From Harmothoe impar (lineage: Eukaryota > Annelida > Polychaeta > Phyllodocida > Polynoidae): DNA of 64,000 nt. Location of the stretch: assembly GCA_947462335.1 (NCBI GenBank), contig OX381718.1, forward strand, positions 38,470,976 through 38,534,975. The letters run 5' to 3'. The translations under genes were made by a program, and so were the position numbers. Below the pieces are notes generated by a model. It searched no databases, had not been told where the DNA came from, and saw only the letters and a program-made list of their open reading frames with translations. This document shows positions 57,216 through 64,000 of this stretch, one piece after another (positions within the stretch are counted from its first letter, which is position 1; every line of letters begins with the position of its first letter).

Positions 57216-57716
57216 TCCAAGCTCACAGAAATACGCAATTGTGTCAGAATAACTTTTTTGACGTTAAATAACATTGTGCTACAGTAAGGGGCCATAGAGA
57301 AACGTTATATAACGTTGAGTAGCGTTTTTCTATTTACTGGGATGAAAATTGATGACCTTCCTAAAGAGACTGGGACTTTTGACATGAAAATACTGGTTTA
57401 ATCATACACTCCCACTGAGTGAACTGATAATCTTACACTCCCACTGAGTAAACTACGATTTGAAGTGTTTCGGTAGCATATAAACTACACTTTACGTATA
57501 TATATTATCCTTCATTTCAAAAGCACCCCTGTTTGACCCTGTTTGAAATAGAGAAATTTCTCCCCTACTTATGTTCTTTGGTAGATTCAAATTATTTATC
57601 TCTGTGAACAGAATGTTGATGGGTGTCCTGAGCTAGCTCTTTGTCTAGACCTATTTAAATAAATCATGATTTACATAGGACAGATTAGCTTCCTAAATCA
57701 CACTGATTGCATGAGG

Positions 57717-57912
57717 TACCGTAGTGGCCCGTTTAAGCGCTTCTGCGCTTATAAATTTCAAGTCCTTGTTACACCCTGCGATTATACAGGGATTTGCGCT
57801 CATATGAGTCCCTTTAAAAAGAGATTTTGGGTTTCAGAGGGGTCCAAGACCTGCGCTGAAACAAGACCTGTGCTTATTTGAGACCCCTGCGCTTATACGG
57901 GCCATTACGGTA
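57717..57912. mobile_element. 196-bp MITE with TACCGTA ends
   Basis: Ends TACCGTAGTGGCCCGTTTAA and TATACGGGCCATTACGGTA are inverted repeats. The interior has repeated GCGCTTAT/GCGCTCAT-type words. A decayed relative lies near 17.43-17.54 kb. Confidence 0.7.
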
Positions 57913-58014
57913 TACCCATTTCACTTTAACCTAAACGTCAGCAACCTCATACCTAATTAGTCAGCCATGGCATTCTCTCCTCACCAGAATTCTCCTCTTA
58001 GAATTCCCCATTAG

Positions 58015-59890
58015 AATTCTCCATCTACCCCTGCAAATCTCCTTTTCCCTGGTAATAATGGTATTACCTCTGGTAATAATGGTATTACCTCTTCTACTAC
58101 CAAGTTAAGGATAACAGCTGAGGACAACTATCATAAAGATAACTTAAATGCCTATAGAAATAACCCAAAGGAATACTGGAAAGCAATCTCCAGTGCCATA
58201 AACCCTAGACAGGAAACCACCACTATAAACCTAATTAATGAGACAACCAATACCCCAGAACCCCCCCCCCCCCTAGAAACAGCTGAATTCATTAACAATT
58301 ACTTCATCAACATTGGCCCAAAGCTAGCACAGCACATGAACACCCCTTGGTCATACAATGGATACACTTCTGACAATGGCTTCAAACTTCAACCCTTATC
58401 CCTGGAAAACACCAAAAAACTCATCAGTAACATTAAAACAAAAAAGGGATCAGGCATTAAAAACCTGTCCACCTCTGTCCTAAAAGATGCACTAACAGCA
58501 CTACACTCACATCTCAAACATGTACTAAACCTGTCACTCATCACTAGCAAATTCCCTGATGCATGGAAACTGACTACTGTCACTCCAATTCCCAAAGGAG
58601 GTGTTGCATCCCAGGTAGCAAACTATAGGCCTATCTCCATTCTCCCAGTGATCTCCAAACTATGTGAGAAAGCAGTGCACATGCAGCTACTTGAATATCT
58701 TCTGGAAAACAATATCCTGAACCCTAATCAGCATGGCTTTCGTCCTAAGCACTCCACCATGACTAGTCTCCGTGACCTGACTGATCACATGTACTTAGCA
58801 ATAGAAAAGGGGGCTGTAACTATGGTAACCTACCTCGATTTTGCCAAAGCGTTCGACACCATAAATCACTCCTTGCTTTGCAAAAAATTACAGAAAATTG
58901 GACTTGGTGAAGCCACTGTATAATGGTTTGAGTCCTATTTGACAAATAGGAAACAAAGAACCAAAGCCAATGGAGTGATCTCCCCACTAGCTACTATCGT
59001 CTGTGGAGTCCCACAGGAGTCCATACTAGGGCCGCTTTTATTCCTGGTTTATATAAATGACCTCAACTCATCCCTTACAATGCTCAAAAGTCAGTTGTAT
59101 GCAGATGACACTGCCCTATACTGCATATATCCTGTTCTGACCCCTGATATTCTGGCCGTCATCAATCATGACCTGGCAAATGTTGCCAACTGGTGCAAGA
59201 AAAACAAACTATCCTTAAATATAAAGAAAACCAAATTTGCTTTGTATGGCACCAAGCAAAGGGTTGCCCGCCAAGGTCACCTGCTATTACAAATCGATGG
59301 ACAAAGCATTCTGCAAACTCATCAGTATAGGTACCTAGGCATGGAACTGGACTCTGACCTCAACTTTAAAGGTCACCTCAGATCGGTTCATAAAAGTCTG
59401 TCTTATAAGCTGATAGAGAGAAATCTAATGACAAGACTTGAGGTTAACCCTTGAAGCAGCCCTAGACACACTCAAGACCATGGTCTTACCCATAGTAGAC
59501 TATGGCCAATTAATTTACGGGGTAGGCAACAAACAGGGTCTGGACAAAATCCAGAGTTCCATTGACAGAATGACAAAAGTTTGTTATTTCCAGGACAGGG
59601 ATATTGATATAACCATACTCAGGGAATGGGCAAAAATCACATCTCTTGATAAAAGAAGGGATAGGGCGCTTAGTATAGGGTCTTACAAATATATGCAGGA
59701 TAAGTCCAACCATGATACAAGGGAGATACACACCAGAAGGCACGACTCGGCCCTTGCCAAGGTAGCCTGGTATAAGAGTATAACAGCTCAGCAAAGTGTC
59801 ACATATAGACTACAACACAAATGGAACTCACACACTGTCTCCCAAAGAAACTCATCCTCTCTAGATGTGTTCATAAAGTCTCTTAACTGA
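58015..59890 (+). pseudogene. LINE reverse transcriptase ORF (jockey/CR1 type), broken
   Basis: In a live element this protein reverse-transcribes its own RNA at a nicked chromosomal site. The frame is open from 58015 (no ATG needed, as the 5' part is missing) and includes the endonuclease-RT linker, then RT motifs: IPKGG and NYRPISILPVISK, GFRPKHST, motif A LDFAKAFDTINH (about 58836-58869), GVPQESILGPLLFLVYINDL, and motif C YADD at 59098-59109. A single in-frame TAA at 58921-58923 interrupts it between motif A and the next conserved block. A frame change near 59425-59440 separates the thumb/C-terminal part (to 59890). With only two lesions the copy is old but not ancient. The endonuclease domain is absent because of 5' truncation. 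The clade is judged from motif style only. Confidence 0.85.
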
Positions 59891-60235
59891 TATGATGATA
59901 TTAGTCTGTAACAAGTATGATAGCTATAGCTCCTGGCCGAGCACCCTGGACCCCGCTGGTAGTTTCCCTTTCCTACCTCAAACTCCTAGTCACTTATGAA
60001 AGCATTCTCTACCTTACTAAAGCTAATTAGTATGATAGACATGACGTAACACCTATTAACATTGCTAACTCACATTAACACAGTATACATGTAATGAAGC
60101 ATCTGTGATGCACTTGAATATTATAAACTGTGATATCGAGAAATGAATATCTCCGCTCTGGTGTAACAATCATAATTACAGGAACATGTTCCTGATTGTT
60201 GCAGTTAAAATTAAAAAAATTGAATTGAATTGCAT
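58015..60235 (+). mobile_element. 5'-truncated non-LTR retrotransposon
   Basis: The coding part is followed by about 340 bp of 3' UTR, ending in an A-rich stretch and a short TTGAATTGAATTG repeat near 60218-60230. This is the usual 3' end style of CR1/L2-like LINEs. The exact ends are not fixed because no target duplication was found. Confidence 0.65.
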
Positions 60236-61977
60236 TAAATTGTTTTGTTAAATGGCATGAGAACATCTACAGACCAGACCCGATGTATAGGCCAAGACCC
60301 TACTGGCTCAGATAGCAATGTGTTGAGGCTACCTTAACCTGTTCCTATAGTAATGTTGTGCTCAGCTTAAGGCATCTGTAGGGGTGCATACCTTAACGCA
60401 GACAGCTCCTTGTCCGTGAGCAGTAAGTGCATTCCCAGGTCTACCGTGTGGTAAACACTCACACTCTGCACGCCACCATTTTGTCCTCACATCCGCAGCG
60501 ATGAGCACCTCCCTATCACCACTACTATGAATGTGATATTAATTATTCTATACCAGTGTATTGTTCTCAACTTTTTAGTTGGATACTGTTTGATGCACAA
60601 ATTTGATTTGATAATGAGTAAAGCTTGTCATTATTGTCCGCAACATTATATTGATCTAGTTTCAATCAACCTTGAAAACAAGAGCCCCCCCCCCTTTGTA
60701 TTACACCTCCCTGTGTAGGATAAAATCGTTTAGGTAGAATTTAGCTCCATTGCCAGATTTCAACCAAAAATAAAATACCCCCCCTCCCTTTGTTATATAA
60801 GCTGTGGAACTCATTTTTTCACCTTTTTATGTCATTTTTTCCCCACATTTCTGTGAAAAAGCTGGAGTTCTTGGAGACGGGGACGGGAGTGCCACCCATA
60901 TTAATCTGGATCATAGGTGTCTATGAGATGAGTGATATACAGATAATTTGGAACATTAGATGATGCAAGTAATTTAAAAGAAAAACATGCCAGAATTACC
61001 AAAAACAGGTATGTGTAAGCATGGACACCTCATGTGTCCCTGAAACCATAGCTACAAGTGTGAGGAGCGGCTGATATACAGCTATACACACCCATGCCTT
61101 ATTGGGCCTTTGATCAGGGCTATAATGCGCTCTCAGATGTGGATTGGTGGTGGGAGGAGGGGGGGAATTATGAAAATAGCTTAAATGTATTCCTCATTTT
61201 GCAGAAAAATATGCTACTCCACAAAAAAGTGTCTAGGTCAGAAAGGTGTTCTTAGGTGACCACATATGACCCCGCTAGTGACCATTAGGTACTCCCTCAG
61301 GACACCATCACCATGACCACTCAAGAGTGGTCAGTCGTGGCCACTTTGGACCCCCTTGGGTTTCAGTGCACATATAACAAGACTTTCTAAGCCCACACAC
61401 CCCTTCCAAGTACATAACAGGGCTTGTTATTGGCAGCCATGCCACCCCCCCCCCCCCCCACCACCACCACACACCCTCCCTGCTTCCCAGTATACAACAG
61501 GGCGTGCAGGGGGCTGGGCAGCAGAATCTACCTCGTATTAATAACCGGCTGTGTGGCTGATTTTTACTCGGCTGACAGACACTGTTAATGAGTGCATATT
61601 TCTCCACCACTCCTTTTTATCTACTGTATCCCAGTAACGGATCATTCTGTCTAGGCTGCCATTTTGTATTTATGAAACAACATCTAGGGTTCATTGATAT
61701 TTGGTTGAAAGCGAAAGACCCAAAGGGTCATTTATTTCTGTTGGATCAAATATGTATCAACTGTGATTGAAGTTTTCAACGTGGTCATGGCAATTTTTTT
61801 TTAACTTTCTTTTTTTCAATGTGTAAGTGCAACTCACCGGCACACATAGGAGGAATGTTACGACCACGAGATGAGATGCTATATTATATTTAGTCCCTCT
61901 TCCCACCACCGTGACACTGCTATAAGCCTGCTATCCCCCTAGAGGAGGGCCTACTAAACTTCCTCTTGTATCCCTAT
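60236..61977. other. No recognisable gene; C-runs
   Basis: C-runs occur at 60687, 60778 and 61443. Short ORFs have no motif. Confidence 0.45.
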
Positions 61978-62221
61978 TAACCCTTTAAGGACGGCTTGAT
62001 CCTTTATTTGATATGCCCTTTGATGCATGATTCCAGACCCGTTGAGTTTAGTCACCAAGGCTGTGTGTATGCATCATGCCGACCTTTTCGGAGTGTATCA
62101 GCCCTGTAGTGCCGGAATGAAATTGCAGCCCTGGTAAGCTAATTACCAGTGCCGTATACATCTATCATGGCCATAAAGAGCATGGCGCATTAACACACGA
62201 TGCGGTCCTTACAGGGTTAAC
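61978..62221. mobile_element. MITE of the TTAACCCTTTAAGGACGG family, complete copy
   Basis: Left end TTAACCCTTTAAGGACGGCT, right end GATGCGGTCCTTACAGGGTTAA, 244 bp. Inverted CATGATTCCAG and GCATCATGCC cores and a CCCTGGTAAGCTAATTACCAG stem are inside. Confidence 0.8.
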
Positions 62222-63133
62222 TACATGCCAGCAGGCACCAGTCGGGCTGGGGGCATTACATACACAGCACTAGATGCAAATTCACTTATTTATATACAGT
62301 TTTTTAAATCTTGTCAGCCCTGAGACATTGCACAGACGAACAGTCTCATCCTTTTTTTACTATTAATGATTGCTTCATGTAAATGTAAATCAAGAAGGAA
62401 AAACTGAGACGTCAGCATAATTATGTATACATCATTATTACATGTATATACATTGTATCTCACCTTGATTCCTTTCAGCAGTACAGCATGGCATGTGGGG
62501 GCTAGTGTAGCTAGGATGCTTACACCACAGTTGGCTGAGAGAACAAAATAAATGGCCTGACTGTATTTTATGTAAATGGCTGTATGTTGACACAGTCCAC
62601 TGAGCACACTCTCCTACTGTGGGTGTAAGTCAGATACATGTGTCTAGCTGCATAAGTGTTACAAGCCTTGGACAATGGTAATAATCCGAGTCCTTGTCCT
62701 TACCCTGGCCTTAATTGGCTTATATCACTCATACAGCAAGTCACTTGTATCATATCTACCACTTAAACCCATTATGGACGGCATAATTATACATTCAATA
62801 TCAACACGTTATGCCTTCTTTGAATGGCTAATTCAACAGGTAGACTAGTGATGTTCCATGTTGCCCGGTTCGTGCCTCCACTGTCCTTCACTGGGGTGCA
62901 GGGGAAGTCCCCTGGCATGATGTAGCCAGGTAAGTTTTCTTACTCGTCATTTTGGCTTCATCCCTGCCATCCTTAATGTCTTAGGATGTTCCAAGACTTG
63001 CAATAACCTCGATATGACCTTACATGAGTGTATAAAGCCACGTGTGGACCCCAGTCATGACTAACCAACCCTTGGTCAGCAGTTATTCATTTACTATCAA
63101 TTCTAGACACTGGCTCCACAATTGGCCCCACTT
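62222..63133. other. No gene; MITE fragment near 62765
   Basis: AAACCCATTATGGACGGCAT at about 62765 is a diverged terminal repeat of the same family, without a recognisable partner. Confidence 0.4.
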
Positions 63134-63366
63134 AGGGAGAGCTCTCTTTTTAACAACAAGGTGTGGGTGGTGGATTTGAGGGGGGGCGGGTGTAAAAATG
63201 TCAACCCCTCTTGGGTGGGTACAAAAAAATGTCACCTGTTTTCAGAAGAAAAAAAAACACAGAGCTTTACTATTCTTCAATCAATGGGCGTGTACGCACT
63301 CCGATTTTCGTGTGCCAGCGGAAAACCTGCCCCCCCCTCCGGTTGTTTAAAAAATGAGCACTTCCT
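63134..63366. mobile_element. MITE, AGGGAGTGCTCA family, copy 4
   Basis: Left AGGGAGAGCTCTCTTTTTAA, right GTTGTTTAAAAAATGAGCAC then TTCCT, with the ACCTGTTTTCAGA and TTTACTATTCTTC-CGATTTTCG interior blocks of the family. Confidence 0.65.
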
Positions 63367-63732
63367 TGCTAGATCCTGGTTTCTGCTACTGTGGTAGAAA
63401 ATACCAAAGTCATCATCCCTATGGTGTCACAGTCCTGTTTTCTTGCCCCTCCTGCCCAAGGTCTCCGGTTAAAGGTTCTGTTTTCGCACCCTGCGGCCTC
63501 AACTGGGGGACCTTTACCTTGCTGCTATAGCTCTCATACTATCACTAGTTCTAAAACTCTTAACTATGCATAGAATTCCTCTCGGCAGGTGTTATAATCA
63601 TCCGATGGAGGACAAATAACTTCCAAAATGTTGTTGATTACTGAACGCCCTGGCAAATCAACTTCTACGACTCTAATCGTGGCTTCACCTTGAAACAGTT
63701 TATTGTCACATTTTGAACTATCAACGTATATA

Positions 63733-63820
63733 TATATGTGGCATGTACTGGGAAAAGGGCCCTTAGTGCACCCTGCACTAAGGGCCTTTTTCGCAGATCG
63801 TGTCACATATATATATAGGC
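63733..63820. mobile_element. Palindromic hairpin element
   Basis: A perfect 13-bp stem (63758-63770 with 63774-63786, GGCCCTTAGTGCA) sits inside a longer imperfect inverted repeat from TATATATGTGGCATGTACTG to GTGTCACATATATA. Probably a very short MITE. Confidence 0.55.
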
Positions 63821-63835
63821 CTATATATATATAGG

Positions 63836-63888
<53 letters not shown>

Positions 63889-63909
63889 TTATATATACAT
63901 ATATATATA

Positions 63910-63976
<67 letters not shown>
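63836..63976. repeat. (AT)n microsatellite
   Basis: About 140 bp of AT dinucleotide with a short break near 63882-63900, directly after two GGCCTATATATATA units. Confidence 0.95.
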
Positions 63977-63977
<1 letters not shown>

Positions 63978-64000
63978 ATTAGATGAGCCAATTAGAAGGT

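Overview
This window looks like gene-poor, repeat-dense nuclear DNA from an animal, most likely an invertebrate. The evidence is a Ty3/gypsy LTR retrotransposon, jockey/CR1-type LINE remains, many short inverted-repeat DNA elements (MITEs), several minisatellites, and no operon-like or prokaryotic gene layout. I could not fix the species. I found no complete host gene, no rRNA and no tRNA. Most short ORFs are chance readings of repeats. All comparisons were made by eye, so identities and copy boundaries are approximate.

Layout. 1-215 is a small array of promoter-type motifs (CTGATTGG, CACGTG, RFX X-box). 0.5-13.3 kb is a field of MITEs and palindromes. It includes a 3.95-kb foldback element (7088-11041) whose 570-bp arms are themselves palindromes, and a 1.1-kb element (11124-12250) with an opposite-strand relative at 50865-52075. 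13.3-22 kb is mostly anonymous, with a decayed LINE endonuclease fragment near 16.2 kb and a MITE-in-MITE at 17.7-18.0 kb. At 22.2-31.5 kb two nearly identical 450-bp direct repeats enclose a broken gag gene (24.6-26.4 kb), a 47-bp tandem array and a 72-bp AT-rich array.

The centrepiece is 35331-45588 on the minus strand. It is a Ty3/gypsy element with two 318-bp LTRs that I read as identical, a 4-bp ATAC target duplication, an intact 744-aa Gag and an intact 2214-aa Pol. Gag would package the RNA. Protease, reverse transcriptase, RNase H and integrase lie in the first ~1190 residues of Pol. The last ~1000 residues are an unusual extension with two C2H2-type zinc fingers, a Ser/Thr/Arg-rich stretch and a Trp-rich C-terminus. 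The element is also studded with the word ACTCCGC(A)/(T)GCGGAGT, including an 18-bp perfect palindrome present once in gag and once in the pol tail. It sits inside an older 2.9-kb element with 26-bp terminal inverted repeats (35208 and 48342), which has also collected a hAT-like MITE, another MITE fragment and a 1.2-kb block of simple repeats.

48.5-64 kb holds a (GA)n tract, a short tandem repeat that reads as an 18-aa peptide repeat, a minisatellite with YY1-type sites, a spaced array of forkhead-type sites, a 5'-truncated LINE with recognisable reverse transcriptase (58.0-60.2 kb), and a terminal hairpin plus (AT)n. A high-copy MITE with ends close to TTAACCCTTTAAGGACGG recurs about a dozen times across the window.
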